64,000 nt of DNA, taken from Aureimonas pseudogalii (GTDB lineage: Bacteria; Pseudomonadota; Alphaproteobacteria; Rhizobiales; Rhizobiaceae). A program made the position numbers and the translations under genes. Shown one piece after another: positions 38,087-47,085 of the stretch; within the stretch, counting starts at the first letter, position 1; each line of letters starts with the position of its first letter. The stretch lies in the NCBI RefSeq assembly GCF_014196835.1, contig NZ_JACIEK010000011.1:1-64000 (forward strand). Reading direction: 5' to 3'. A model generated the notes under the pieces. That model was given only the letters and a program-made list of their open reading frames with translations. It ran no database searches and was not told where the DNA came from.

Positions 38087-39670
38087 TCAGATGCCGAACG
38101 CCACCCCGTCCTTGCGATGGTCGGACGAACCGACGAGAACACCGCGCTCGCGGTCGATATAGATCGACTGGCAGCCGCCGAGCGGCTCGCCGGCCCATTG
38201 CGTCGCGTGGCCGCGCGCTTCGAGATCGGCGCGCACGTCGTCCCCGATCGTCGTCTCCAGCGTCAGCACGCCCCCGTGGTGGAAGGAGCGCGGCGCCTCG
38301 TTGGCCAGCTGCGGGTCGAGGCCGAGATCGAGCATCTGCGACAGGAGATGAGCGTGGCCCGTCGCCTGATACTGCCCGCCCATCACGCCGAAGGGCATCA
38401 CCGCCTGCCCCCCCTTCGTCAGGAGGCCGGGAATGATCGTGTGGAAGGGCAGCTTGCCGCCGGCCACCGCGTTCGGATGGCCTTGCGCGAGCGAGAAGCC
38501 GGCGCCCCGGTTCTGCAGGAGAACGCCGCTCCGTGCAGCGAAGATACCGCTGCCGAAGGGGAAGAAGATCGAGTTGATCAGCGACACCGCGTTGCGCTCG
38601 GTGTCGACGACGCTCACCGTCACGGTGTCGCGATGCGTCGGCCCGAGCCAGGGCGCCGCGGGGCCGGCGCGGTCCATCGCGAGCCCCTCGCGGATCTTCG
38701 CGACGAAGCGCTCGTCCAGAAGCGCGGCCACGTCGATCTCGTCGTGGCGGGGGTCGCAAATGAGGGCGTCGCGCATCGCGTAGCCGCGCTTCGTCGCCTC
38801 GGCGAGAACGTGGATCCGGTCGGCTTCGCCGAGCGCGGCGAAGTCGAACCCGTCGAGAATGCGGGTGATGAGAAGCGCCGCCAGCCCCTGGCCGTTCGGC
38901 GGGCATTCGAGGAGCTCGTGCCCCTTGTAGGCGGCGCCGATCGCATTGGTTTCGAACGCGTGGTAGCCCGCGAAATCGGCGAGGTCGTGGAGGCCGCCCT
39001 CCGCGCGCAGGGTCGCCACCATGTCCTCGGCCACCGCGCCCTCGTAGAAGGCGGCGCGGCCCTCGCGGGCGATGCGCCGCAGCGTCGCGGCGAGCGCCGG
39101 CTGCGCGAAGCGCTCGCCGACCTCCGGCGCGCGGCCTCGCGCCAGGAAATGCGCCTTCGCCGGCGCGTGGCGGGCGACGCGCCCCGCGAACAGGGCCCAG
39201 TCGAAGGCGACGCGCGGGGTGATGCAGAAGCCGGCCTCCGCCGCCTCGATGGCGGGGCGCAGCACGCGCTCCAGCCCGAGCCGCCCATGCGCCGCGACGA
39301 GGCGGCACCAAGCGTCCACAGCGCCGGGCACGGTGACGGCATGGGCGCTGTCGTCGGCGATGGCGGTGAGGCCGTGCTCGACGAAATAGGGGAGATGCGC
39401 GGCCTGCGGCGCCGGGCCGGAGCCGTTGGTGGCGACCGGCGTGCCGCCCTCGTTCGCGACGATCGCGAAACAGTCGCCGCCGATGCCGGTCATCAGCGGG
39501 TCGATCACCGACTGCAGCGCCACCGCCGCGATCGCCGCCTCCACGGCATGCCCGCCCTCGCGCAGTACGTCCACCGCGGCGAGCGTCGCGAGGGGATGCG
39601 AGGTCGCGGCCATCGCGCGGTCGGACAAAGCGACGGAACGGCCCGGCTTCTGAAAATCACGGCTGATCAT
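38087..39670 (-). CDS. ggt: Gamma-glutamyltransferase family protein, no signal peptide
   Basis: 527-residue Ntn-hydrolase precursor. The autoprocessing site is visible: the nucleophile Thr in GPTHRDTVTVSVVD starts the small subunit; NRGAGFSL and PFHTIIPGLL are also typical. Most GGTs are exported, but this N-terminus (MISRDFQKPGRSVALSDRAM) has no signal sequence. That is seen in a clade of bacterial GGT-like proteins encoded with ABC transporters. It would hydrolyse or transfer gamma-glutamyl groups inside the cell. It is the last gene of a leftward run (polyamine-type ABC, racemase, ggt). Confidence 0.88.
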   Translation of the reverse strand: MISRDFQKPGRSVALSDRAMAATSHPLATLAAVDVLREGGHAVEAAIAAVALQSVIDPLMTGIGGDCFAIVANEGGTPVATNGSGPAPQAAHLPYFVEHGLTAIADDSAHAVTVPGAVDAWCRLVAAHGRLGLERVLRPAIEAAEAGFCITPRVAFDWALFAGRVARHAPAKAHFLARGRAPEVGERFAQPALAATLRRIAREGRAAFYEGAVAEDMVATLRAEGGLHDLADFAGYHAFETNAIGAAYKGHELLECPPNGQGLAALLITRILDGFDFAALGEADRIHVLAEATKRGYAMRDALICDPRHDEIDVAALLDERFVAKIREGLAMDRAGPAAPWLGPTHRDTVTVSVVDTERNAVSLINSIFFPFGSGIFAARSGVLLQNRGAGFSLAQGHPNAVAGGKLPFHTIIPGLLTKGGQAVMPFGVMGGQYQATGHAHLLSQMLDLGLDPQLANEAPRSFHHGGVLTLETTIGDDVRADLEARGHATQWAGEPLGGCQSIYIDRERGVLVGSSDHRKDGVAFGI

Positions 39671-39745
39671 CGCTCAACTCCCTCGGCATGGCCCCCTTCG
39701 CATCGCCGGCTCCGACCGGACGGTCAAGCGCAAACCGCGGGGGCG

Positions 39746-40420
39746 TCAGCCCGCTCGCACATCCGGGAGGGCCGATCCCGCCGCCGCCTCCCGCTCTGCC
39801 CGGCGCACGGCGGCGACCACGCCGTCGATCACGGGCAGACCGAATCGCTCGGCGTAGATCCCGGCGAGATCGGCCATGCCGGCGCAGCCGAGCACGATCG
39901 CGTCGGGCCGGTCCTCGGCGAGCGCGCGGCCGATCTCGGCGGCGACCTTCTCGCGCGCCGCGCTGCCCTCCTCTTCGAGATCGAGCACGGCGACGTCGGA
40001 GGCTCGCACGCGGGCGCAGGTCTCGCCGAGGCCATAGGCCGCGACGTTGGCGGCGATCACGGGCACCGAGACCGCCAGCGTCGTGACCACCGAGAAGCGC
40101 CCATGCGCGGCGGCCGCGCGCATCGCGGCCTCGCCGATGCCGAGGACGGGCTTGGCGGTCAGCGCGCGGGCGCGGGCGAGCCCGGTGTCGTCGAAGCAGG
40201 CGATGACGAAGGCGTCCGCCTCGCCCTCGTGCGCCCCGATCAGCGCCAGCAGCCCCGGCACCGCCGCCTCGCCGTCGGCCTCGCCCTGGATGGAAGCCGG
40301 GCCGGCCGTGTTGGTGAGGGCGAGGATCCGCGTGCCCGCCCCGGCCGCGGCTTGCGCCGCGGCGGCAATCTTGTCGGTCATCGAGGCGGTGGCGTTGGGA
40401 TTGACGAAGAGAAGGCGCAT
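39746..40420 (-). CDS. Aspartate/glutamate (hydantoin-type) racemase family protein
   Basis: 224 residues, start MRLLFVNPNATASMTDKI. This N-terminus with NPN is characteristic of the hydantoin racemase/maleate isomerase-like branch of the Asp/Glu racemase superfamily. The two catalytic cysteines are visible as VIACFDD and VLGCAGMA. It is cofactor-independent. The gene lies between the permease genes and ggt on the same strand, so it may invert or isomerise the compound delivered by the transporter. The substrate is unknown. Confidence 0.87.
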   Translation of the reverse strand: MRLLFVNPNATASMTDKIAAAAQAAAGAGTRILALTNTAGPASIQGEADGEAAVPGLLALIGAHEGEADAFVIACFDDTGLARARALTAKPVLGIGEAAMRAAAAHGRFSVVTTLAVSVPVIAANVAAYGLGETCARVRASDVAVLDLEEEGSAAREKVAAEIGRALAEDRPDAIVLGCAGMADLAGIYAERFGLPVIDGVVAAVRRAEREAAAGSALPDVRAG

Positions 40421-40460
40421 GGGGTCCGAACGGGATCGAGGGTCGGGCAAGGCGGCTTCG

Positions 40461-41345
40461 TCAGAGCGTGCCCTTGCCGGCGTCCGAGGCGCCGCGAAGG
40501 CGGCGGCGGCGCAACAAAAGCCCGGTGCCGAGCGTCAGCCCGATGACGACGAAGGAGACGGCGGTGGTGAGCGTGCCCAGCGCATAGATCGCGGGCGTGG
40601 TGACGGTGGTGGTCAGGCCCTGCAGTTCCAGCGGCAGCGTGTTGGGCCCGCCCACCGCCTGGGAGGTGCGGGCGATCTCGTCCCACGAAAGCGTGAAGCC
40701 GAACAGGGCGACGCCGACGAGATAGGGCATGATGATCGGCAGCACGACATGGCGGAAGGTCTGCCAGGGCGAGGCGCCGAGATCGCGTGCCGCCTCCTCG
40801 TAGGCGGGGTCGAAGCGGTTGAACACGGCGAACATCACGAGGAGCCCGAAGGGCAGCGTCCATGTGAGATGGGCGCCGAGCGCCGAGGTGAAGAGCCCCA
40901 TGGACGACTGGAAGCCGGCAGGCCCCAGGCCATAGGCCTTCACGAAGTCGTCGAAGAGGCGGAACTCGAGCGCGATGCCGAGCGACACCACGATCGAGGG
41001 CAGGATGAGGGAGGCGATGGCCGTGTAGAAGACGAGCGTCGAGCCGACGAAGCGACGGCGGAAGGCGAGACCCGCCAGCACCGAGATGACGACGGTGAGC
41101 ACCGTCACCACCAGCCCCAGCCGGAACGAGCGCCCGAACGCCGCCCAGACGTCGACGACGCCGAGCCCGCCCCAGAGCACCCCGAACCAGTGCGTCGAGA
41201 CGCCGTTCATCGGGAAGGTCAACCCGCCCTCCGGCCCCTGGAACGAGAGGATGAGGACGGTGAGCGTCGGCCCGTAGAGGAACAGGACGAAGAGGGCGAA
41301 GAAGCCGGCCAACACGTAGAACGTGGGCGTACGCGCGTCGGACAT
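40461..41345 (-). CDS. ABC transporter permease, PotC/YdcV type
   Basis: 294 residues, six hydrophobic segments; the BPD_transp_1 domain covers about 85-280. The EAA loop is EEAARDLGASPWQTFRHVVLP. It belongs to the spermidine/putrescine (POT) class. It forms the channel with the PotB-like permease encoded directly upstream, one base apart (stop of one at 41347, start of this at 41345). The transported compound may be an amine or a gamma-glutamyl or small acidic molecule given its genetic partners. Confidence 0.9.
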   Translation of the reverse strand: MSDARTPTFYVLAGFFALFVLFLYGPTLTVLILSFQGPEGGLTFPMNGVSTHWFGVLWGGLGVVDVWAAFGRSFRLGLVVTVLTVVISVLAGLAFRRRFVGSTLVFYTAIASLILPSIVVSLGIALEFRLFDDFVKAYGLGPAGFQSSMGLFTSALGAHLTWTLPFGLLVMFAVFNRFDPAYEEAARDLGASPWQTFRHVVLPIIMPYLVGVALFGFTLSWDEIARTSQAVGGPNTLPLELQGLTTTVTTPAIYALGTLTTAVSFVVIGLTLGTGLLLRRRRLRGASDAGKGTL

Positions 41346-41346
41346 C

Positions 41347-42231
41347 TCAAAGCTCCTTGCGGATGTCGACGACGCGCGTCAGCGCGAAGATGATGAGCAG
41401 AACGGTGGCGAGCAGCACCACCGAATTGGCGGCGGCCACGGGAAACTGCAGGTAGCTGATCTCGGTCTGGATGGTCTTGCCGACCGAGGCGATCTGCTGG
41501 CCGCCCATCAGCCCGACCGTGATGAAGTCGCCCATCACGATGGTGATCACGAAGATCGAGCCGATGGCGATGCCGGTCTTCGACAGCGGCACGATGACGT
41601 TCCACAGGATCTGCCAGCCCGACGCGCCGCCGTCGCGCGCCGCCTCGATCAGCGAGCGGTCGATGCGCAGCATCGAATTGTAGATCGGCACCACCATGAA
41701 GAAGGTGAAGAGGTGCACGAAGGTCAGCGTCACCGAGAAGGACGAGTAGAGCAGCCACTCGATCGGCTGGTCGATCAGACCCGCGCCCATCAGCGTCTGG
41801 TTCACCAGCCCCGAGCGCCCGAGCAGCGGGATCCACGAGATCATGCGGATGACGTTGGAGGTCCAGAACGGGATGGTGCAGACGAGGAAGAGCGCCGACT
41901 GGATCTCCTTCGAGCGCACCTCGAAGGCCAGGAAATAGGCGATCGTGAAGCCGACGCCGAGCGTCAGCGCCCAGACCATGGCGCAGAAGCCGAGCGTCGA
42001 GAGATAGGTGCGGAAGGTCGTGCACAGGGTCGGCAGCCGCACGATGCAGCGGTCGAACACGTCGAGATAGTTCTGGATCTCGAAGGCCGGCTGGATCTGA
42101 TAATTCTCGTAGGTCCAGAAGCTCACCATCACGATGAAGACGAGCGGCACCACGAGAAAGACGAGGAACACCAGCATCATCGGCGCCACCTGAAGGTAGG
42201 GCGCGAGGCCGGGACGGTCGGAAGCGGCCAT
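41347..42231 (-). CDS. ABC transporter permease, PotB type
   Basis: 294 residues with six hydrophobic segments. The start at 42231 gives MAASDRPGLAPYLQVAPMML; the longer open frame upstream runs through the palindrome array and is not coding. EAA loop: EAARDGGASGWQILWNVIVP. FWTSNVIRMISWIPLLGR is a good POT-class signature. It is separated from the binding-protein gene by 223 bp of stacked palindromes, which should lower its expression relative to the binding protein. Confidence 0.9.
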   Translation of the reverse strand: MAASDRPGLAPYLQVAPMMLVFLVFLVVPLVFIVMVSFWTYENYQIQPAFEIQNYLDVFDRCIVRLPTLCTTFRTYLSTLGFCAMVWALTLGVGFTIAYFLAFEVRSKEIQSALFLVCTIPFWTSNVIRMISWIPLLGRSGLVNQTLMGAGLIDQPIEWLLYSSFSVTLTFVHLFTFFMVVPIYNSMLRIDRSLIEAARDGGASGWQILWNVIVPLSKTGIAIGSIFVITIVMGDFITVGLMGGQQIASVGKTIQTEISYLQFPVAAANSVVLLATVLLIIFALTRVVDIRKEL

Positions 42232-42268
42232 CGGGACTCCAGCAAGGCTTGGGGCGGGCGTGGCAAGG

Positions 42269-42438
42269 CGGGGCTGCCGCCCCGGTCCCCGCCCGGGAAT
42301 GAATTCCCGGACCCTTCTTTTCATGTGTCGATCATGGGTGAGGGCCAGCGGCCCTCCCCCATGATCGAAAGACGAGGAGTGGGTTCCAAGGGGCTTCAAG
42401 CCCCTTGGCAGGGGTGCAGGGGACGGCCGTCCCCTGCA
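42269..42438. repeat. Five consecutive palindromes inside the ABC operon
   Basis: Between the binding-protein gene and the PotB-like gene are five inverted repeats in a row: CGGGGC/GCCCCG (42269-42284); CCGGGAAT/ATTCCCGG (42293-42310); an 18-bp stem with one mismatch (42329-42346 with 42350-42367, loop AGC); CCAAGGGGCTT/AAGCCCCTTGG (42386-42408); and a perfect 24-bp palindrome TGCAGGGGACGG/CCGTCCCCTGCA (42415-42438). They would fold strongly in the mRNA on either strand. They resemble clustered REP-like elements or composite mosaic elements and probably act in mRNA stabilisation. Confidence 0.75.
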
Positions 42439-42454
42439 TGGCGTCACGTGCGCG

Positions 42455-43765
42455 TCAGGCCGCGACGAACTCGTTCCACTTGCGGATCATGTAGGCGTCC
42501 TCGTCCATCACCGCGTTCCAGCAGGCGACGGCGCCCATGCGCTGCGCGAAGGAGCCGCCGTCGCGGGTGGCGCCCTTGAGGGCGATGGTCTGGCCCTGTG
42601 GGGCCTTGATGTCCTGTTCGGCCGGCGCGCCCTCCATCCAGTAGGCCCACTCAAAGGGCTCCATGGACTTCTGCGCGGTGGAGAGGACGCCGGAATAATA
42701 GCCCTGGCGGTTGAGGAAGGCGCCGGCCCAGCCGGACTGGAACCAGTTGACGAACTCGTAGGCGGCGTCGAGCTTGGGGCCCTCCAGCGTGGCGGGCAGC
42801 GCGAAGCCGCTGGCCCAGGCGCGGTAGCCCTCCTTCAGGGGCTGGAACACGCAGTCGATGCCCTTGGCGCGCACGGCGGTAACGGCGGGCGACCACATGG
42901 ACTGGATCACGGTCTCGCCGGAGGCCATGAGATTGACGCTCTCGTTGAAGTCCGACCAGAGGGCGCGGAACTGACCGGCCTGCTTGGCCTCGATCAGCGC
43001 GTCGATCGTCATGTCGATCTCGTCGCGGGTCATGTTGCCCTTGTCGGGATACTTGTACTTGCCGGTGGCCTCGATCGCCATCGCGGCATCCATGATGCCG
43101 ATCGAGGGGATGTTGAGGATCGAGGCCTTGCCCTTGAACTCGGGGTTCAGGAGTTCGGCCCAGCTGTCGATCGGGCGCTTGATGAGGTCGGGGCGGATGC
43201 CCAGCGTGTCGGCGTTGTAGGTGGTGGGGATCAGCGAGATCCACTCGGTCGGGGTGGCCGAGAACTCCTTGGACTTGTTGCCGGCGAGGTAGAGCACCTT
43301 CCAGGGCGCGGTGCCCTGGCCGCCGATCGCCTTGCCGTCGATCTCGCCCTTGGTGAAGACGGTGGTGATCTCGTCGAATTCCTTGATGCGCTTGGCGTCC
43401 ATGCCCATCAGGTTGCCGGTCGGCACGAACTTCTTCAGCGCGAAATATTCGGTGTCGACGATGTCGAACGTGTTGGGCTGGGTGATGATGCGCTTGGTCA
43501 CCTCATCGGTGGTGACGGGGATGTACTCGATGGTGATGCCGAGATCCTCCTTCACCTTGTCGGCGATCTCCTTCGACTGGTTCACGGCGGTGCCAAGATA
43601 GCGAAGGGTCTTGGCCTCCTGGGCGCGGGCCGAGGAGATGGAGGGGAAGCCGGTGACGGCGGCGCCGCCGACGAAGGCGACGCCGGCCGCGGCGGTGCCG
43701 GTCTTCAGGAAGGCGCGGCGGCTGAGGCCGGCGGTCTCGGGAGCGGGCTGTTTGGTGTCGGTCAT
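42455..43765 (-). CDS. ABC transporter substrate-binding protein, PotD-like, Tat-exported
   Basis: 436 residues. The N-terminus has a twin-arginine signal LSRRAFLKTGTAAAGVAFVGG followed by a cleavage site near SSARA-QE. The mature protein belongs to the SBP_bac_8/PotD family (TLRYLGTAVNQSKEI, DIVDTEYFALKKFVPTGNLM, SVNLMASGETVIQSMW, KEGYRAWASGFALP). Export by Tat means folding in the cytoplasm before export. It is the second gene of the operon after the ATPase and is followed by the palindrome array. Confidence 0.9.
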   Translation of the reverse strand: MTDTKQPAPETAGLSRRAFLKTGTAAAGVAFVGGAAVTGFPSISSARAQEAKTLRYLGTAVNQSKEIADKVKEDLGITIEYIPVTTDEVTKRIITQPNTFDIVDTEYFALKKFVPTGNLMGMDAKRIKEFDEITTVFTKGEIDGKAIGGQGTAPWKVLYLAGNKSKEFSATPTEWISLIPTTYNADTLGIRPDLIKRPIDSWAELLNPEFKGKASILNIPSIGIMDAAMAIEATGKYKYPDKGNMTRDEIDMTIDALIEAKQAGQFRALWSDFNESVNLMASGETVIQSMWSPAVTAVRAKGIDCVFQPLKEGYRAWASGFALPATLEGPKLDAAYEFVNWFQSGWAGAFLNRQGYYSGVLSTAQKSMEPFEWAYWMEGAPAEQDIKAPQGQTIALKGATRDGGSFAQRMGAVACWNAVMDEDAYMIRKWNEFVAA

Positions 43766-43805
43766 GGAATGCGTCTCCTTGGCAAGGGCGGGAAGGCGGA
43801 AAGTC

Positions 43806-44795
43806 TCAGGCGGCGGCCAGGGCGTATTCGTCGGCGCGCGCCCAGTGGATGGGGCGGCTCTCGCCGAGCTCGGTGGGGGCGCGGGCGTAGTCCTCCTCGG
43901 GGATCACGGCGGTGATCTCGCCGGCTTCGCCGGCCGCCATCACGACGGTGACGGTGGCGCCGCCATATTCGACGCCGCGCACCTCGCCGCTCATCGTGCG
44001 CGCCGCCTCGCCCCCGGTGCCGAGGCGCACGCGGTCGGCGCGCACCGTGACGGGGCGTCCGTCCAGCGTCAGCACGTTGTGGCCGCCCATGAAGCGGGCG
44101 ACGAAGGCGGTGGCGGGGCGGTGGAATACGTCCTGCGGGGTGCCGGCCTGTTCGATGCGGCCATCCTTCATGATGACCACGAGGTCGGCGAGGGCCATCG
44201 CCTCGTCCTGCCCGTGGGTGACGTGGAGGAAGGAGATGCCGAGCTCGCGCTGCAGGCGCTTCAGCTCGGTGCGCACCTTGAGGCGCAGGAACGGATCGAG
44301 CGCCGAGAGCGGCTCGTCGAGGAGGAGGATGCCGGGATCGGTGACCAGCGCCCGCGCGAGCGCCACGCGCTGCTGCTGGCCGCCGGAGAGCTGCGCGGGC
44401 ATGCGCGTCTCGAACTTGCCGAGATCGACGAGCTCCATCACCTGCCGCGCCTTGGCGTAGCGCTCGGCCTTCGGCGCGCCCTTCATCTTCAAGGAGAAGG
44501 CGATGTTGTCGAGGACGGTGAGATGTGGGAACAGCGCGTAGGACTGGAACATCATCGCCGTGCCGCGCCGCGCCGGCACGAGGTTGGTGATGTTGGCGTT
44601 GCCGAGGAGGATGTCGCCGCCCGACGCCGTCTCGTGGCCGGCGACCATGCGCAGCGTCGAGGACTTGCCGCAGCCGGACGGGCCGAGGAAGCAGCAATAG
44701 GTGCCCTGGGGAATGCGCAGGTCGATGGCGTCCACGGCCGTGGTCGGGCCGTAGCGCTTGGTGAGCTTCACGAGTTCGAGCTGTCCGCCGGCCAC
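43806..44795 (-). CDS. ABC transporter ATP-binding protein, PotA type
   Basis: 329 residues. Walker A GPSGCGKSSTLR, signature LSGGQQQRVALARAL, Walker B ILLLDEPLSAL, switch His in HVTHGQDEA. The C-terminal 80 residues form the regulatory TOBE_2 domain (DRVRLGTGGEAARTMSGEVR). It is the first gene of the leftward ABC operon, starting 237 bp from the divergent GntR gene. It energises the PotB/PotC-like pair. Confidence 0.93.
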   Translation of the reverse strand: MAGGQLELVKLTKRYGPTTAVDAIDLRIPQGTYCCFLGPSGCGKSSTLRMVAGHETASGGDILLGNANITNLVPARRGTAMMFQSYALFPHLTVLDNIAFSLKMKGAPKAERYAKARQVMELVDLGKFETRMPAQLSGGQQQRVALARALVTDPGILLLDEPLSALDPFLRLKVRTELKRLQRELGISFLHVTHGQDEAMALADLVVIMKDGRIEQAGTPQDVFHRPATAFVARFMGGHNVLTLDGRPVTVRADRVRLGTGGEAARTMSGEVRGVEYGGATVTVVMAAGEAGEITAVIPEEDYARAPTELGESRPIHWARADEYALAAA

Positions 44796-44964
44796 GAGCG
44801 ATCCTTTGGGAAGGAGGTCTGTCCTCCCCCTCTATGCACGGCGCGTGCCAAGTCGGCGCGTCGTGCCGTAGAGCCGGCCGTGACTGACGTGCAGCCCCTC
44901 AACCATCTGGGCTTCCGAAGCCCTCAACCTGCCGTCGCCTCATTTTGAGGCAGGCAAGGGCCTC

Positions 44965-44978
44965 GATTGTGTACAATC
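44965..44978. promoter_or_regulatory. Palindromic operator GATTGT-GT-ACAATC upstream of the GntR gene
   Basis: Perfect 6-bp arms around GT, 54 bp before the GntR start and 170 bp from the divergent ATPase start. It closely matches ATTGTNNACAAT sites used by VanR-type FCD regulators, so the adjacent regulator is the likely binder. It could control itself and the divergent ABC/racemase/ggt operon. Confidence 0.6.
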
Positions 44979-45032
44979 CTTGCGCCCACACCGCTTGGTG
45001 CCCGCGTCCCGATCTGCGACACTGAACCCACG

Positions 45033-45761
45033 ATGTCCCAGCCCCCACCGCCGAACCTCGCCGCCTCCGCTCAGCCGTCGGCCAGAACGACGTGGGAGAC
45101 GATTCATGCGAGCCTGCACGAGGCGATCGTGCGGCACCGGATCGACCCCGGCGCCAAGCTCGTCGAGGACGAGATCGCCGGACATTTCGGCGTCAGCCGC
45201 ACCATCGTGCGCGCCGCGCTGCAGGCCCTGGCGCGCGAGGGCGTGGTGGAGATCCGGCGCAACCGCGGCGCCAGCGTCGCGCGGCCGAGCCCGGATGAGG
45301 CGCGCGGCATCTTCGAGGCACGCGCGCTGGTGGAGCCCCATCTCGTGCGCCTGGCCGCCGCGCGCATCACGGGGGCGGACGTGGCGGCGCTCGAAGCCTG
45401 CCTCCTGCGCGAGCACGCGGCGCTGCGCGACGACCGCCCGCAGGAAGCCGTCCATCGCTCCGCCGAGTTCCACCGGATCATCGCGGGCATTGCCGGGCAC
45501 GAGGTTCTCGAACGCATCCTCGCCGACCTCCTGTCGCGGTCCTCGCTCGTGGTGGCACTCTACTGGCGGCGACCGGAGACCTTGTGCGAAAGCGTCGCGC
45601 ATCACGATCTGGTGGCGGCACTGGAGCGCCGGGACGGAGCGCGGGCGGCGGCGTCCATGGAGGCGCATCTCGCGGCGCTGCTGGACGGCCTCGACTTCCG
45701 CGAGCCCGCCCCCCCGCGCTTCAGCCTTGCCGAGGCGCTATCCTCCACCGCGGCGCCCTGA
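45033..45761 (+). CDS. GntR family transcriptional regulator (FCD, VanR-like)
   Basis: 242 residues. Winged helix about residues 20-85 (ASLHEAIVRHRIDPGAKLVE, EIAGHFGVSRTIVRAALQAL), then the all-helical FCD effector domain (ARALVEPHLVRLAAARIT, AEFHRIIAGIAGHEVLERIL, HHDLVAALERRDGARA), whose Asp/His residues form the metal-effector site. It is divergent from the polyamine-type ABC operon and precedes the TctCBA operon by 225 bp, so either could be its target; the operator position favours the ABC operon. Start at the ATG in ACGATGTCC. Confidence 0.9.
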   Translation: MSQPPPPNLAASAQPSARTTWETIHASLHEAIVRHRIDPGAKLVEDEIAGHFGVSRTIVRAALQALAREGVVEIRRNRGASVARPSPDEARGIFEARALVEPHLVRLAAARITGADVAALEACLLREHAALRDDRPQEAVHRSAEFHRIIAGIAGHEVLERILADLLSRSSLVVALYWRRPETLCESVAHHDLVAALERRDGARAAASMEAHLAALLDGLDFREPAPPRFSLAEALSSTAAP

Positions 45762-45986
45762 CTGACGTCCCGCGAGGATACACACACGACTTCGTGATGA
45801 CCGGCAGTAGATCGGAGAAGAGTGGGCGCTTTCGTCCGGCCTCCGAAGCATGAACCACCTTGGAGGAAATGCGATCGAACCGATCGGCTGCCGTTTTATG
45901 GCGGGACGACTGGACAAGGCGCGCGGCATGCTGTGCAACAGCGCAACGCCCCGCATTCAAGGGCGCCGACATTTCTGGGAGGAACC

Positions 45987-46973
45987 ATGTCGCACATCCT
46001 GAAGGGGCTCGTCGCCTCGCTCGGCGCGCTCGCCGCCGTCGCCTTCGCCCCGGCCGCTCTCGCGCAGGACTATCCCACGCAGCCCATCACCGTCGTGGTG
46101 CCCTTCTCGGCGGGCGGCCCGACCGACACCGTGGCCCGCCTCGTGGCGCAGGTCATGTCGAAGGATCTCGGCCAGCAGGTGCTGGTGCAGAATGTCGGCG
46201 GCGCCGGCGGCACGCTCGGCGCGGGCCAGGTGGCGAACGCCAAGCCCGACGGCTACACGCTGCTTCTCCACCACATCGGCATGTCCACCGCGCCGACCCT
46301 CTACCGCAACCTCGCCTTCGATCCGCTGAAGGCCTTCGCGCCGATCGGCCTGATCACCGCCGTGCCGATGACCATCGTGGCGCGCAAGGACTTCGAGCCC
46401 GCCGACGCCAAGACCCTCCTCACCTATCTCAAGGAGAAGGGCGCGGACACGACCTACGCCCATGCCGGCATCGGCTCGGCCTCGCATCTCTGCGGCATGC
46501 TGCTGCAGGAGGCGGCGGGCGTGCAGATGATCACCGTGCCCTACCAGGGCGCCGCACCGGCGATGACCGACATCATCGGCGGCCAGGTCGATCTCCTCTG
46601 CGACCAGACCACCAACACCACCAACCAGATCAAGGCCGGCGAAGTGAAGGCCTACGCCGTGACGACGCCGACCCGCGTCGCCTCGCTGCCGGACCTGCCG
46701 ACGACGAAGGAGGTCGGACTCGACAAGCTGGACATCGGCGTCTGGCACGGGCTCTACGCGCCCGCCGGCACCGATCCCGCGATCGTCGCCAAGCTCGAGG
46801 CCTCGCTGCAGAAGGCGCTCGTCGACGAGACCGTGAAGTCCCGCTTCGCCGAGCTCGGCACCGCGCCGGTCACGGCCAGCGAGGCGACGCCGGCCGCGCT
46901 CACCGCGGAACTGACCTCGCAGATCGAGCTCTGGCGCCCGATCATCCAGGCCGCCGGCACCTACGCCGACTGA
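45987..46973 (+). CDS. Tripartite tricarboxylate transporter binding protein (TctC/Bug family)
   Basis: 328 residues. Signal peptide SHILKGLVASLGALAAVAFAPAALAQ and mature start DYPTQPITVVVPFSAGGPTD, the hallmark of Bug receptors. GGAGG precedes the ATG. VQNVGGAGGTLGAGQVANAK, TYAHAGIGSASHLCGMLL and VPYQGAAPAMTDIIGGQVDL are the family's ligand-contact stretches. Ligands of relatives are di- and tricarboxylates, nicotinate or terephthalate. It delivers to the TctAB pump encoded next. A stable hairpin follows the gene. Confidence 0.92.
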   Translation: MSHILKGLVASLGALAAVAFAPAALAQDYPTQPITVVVPFSAGGPTDTVARLVAQVMSKDLGQQVLVQNVGGAGGTLGAGQVANAKPDGYTLLLHHIGMSTAPTLYRNLAFDPLKAFAPIGLITAVPMTIVARKDFEPADAKTLLTYLKEKGADTTYAHAGIGSASHLCGMLLQEAAGVQMITVPYQGAAPAMTDIIGGQVDLLCDQTTNTTNQIKAGEVKAYAVTTPTRVASLPDLPTTKEVGLDKLDIGVWHGLYAPAGTDPAIVAKLEASLQKALVDETVKSRFAELGTAPVTASEATPAALTAELTSQIELWRPIIQAAGTYAD

Positions 46974-46988
46974 ACGGGCGACGCCGCA

Positions 46989-47025
46989 CCGGCAGGCGAG
47001 GCCGATCCACGGCTTCGCCTGCCGG
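46989..47025 (+). terminator. 3' hairpin after the TctC gene
   Basis: CCGGCAGGCGA (46989-46999) pairs perfectly with TCGCCTGCCGG (47015-47025): 11 bp, 15-nt loop, within the operon and without a T-run. It likely stabilises the tctC part of the message. Confidence 0.55.
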
Positions 47026-47085
47026 CAAGACCGCGGGCCGACGCCGCGGCGGTCGGTTCCAAGAGCCTTTGGGGGAAGGTGACGC

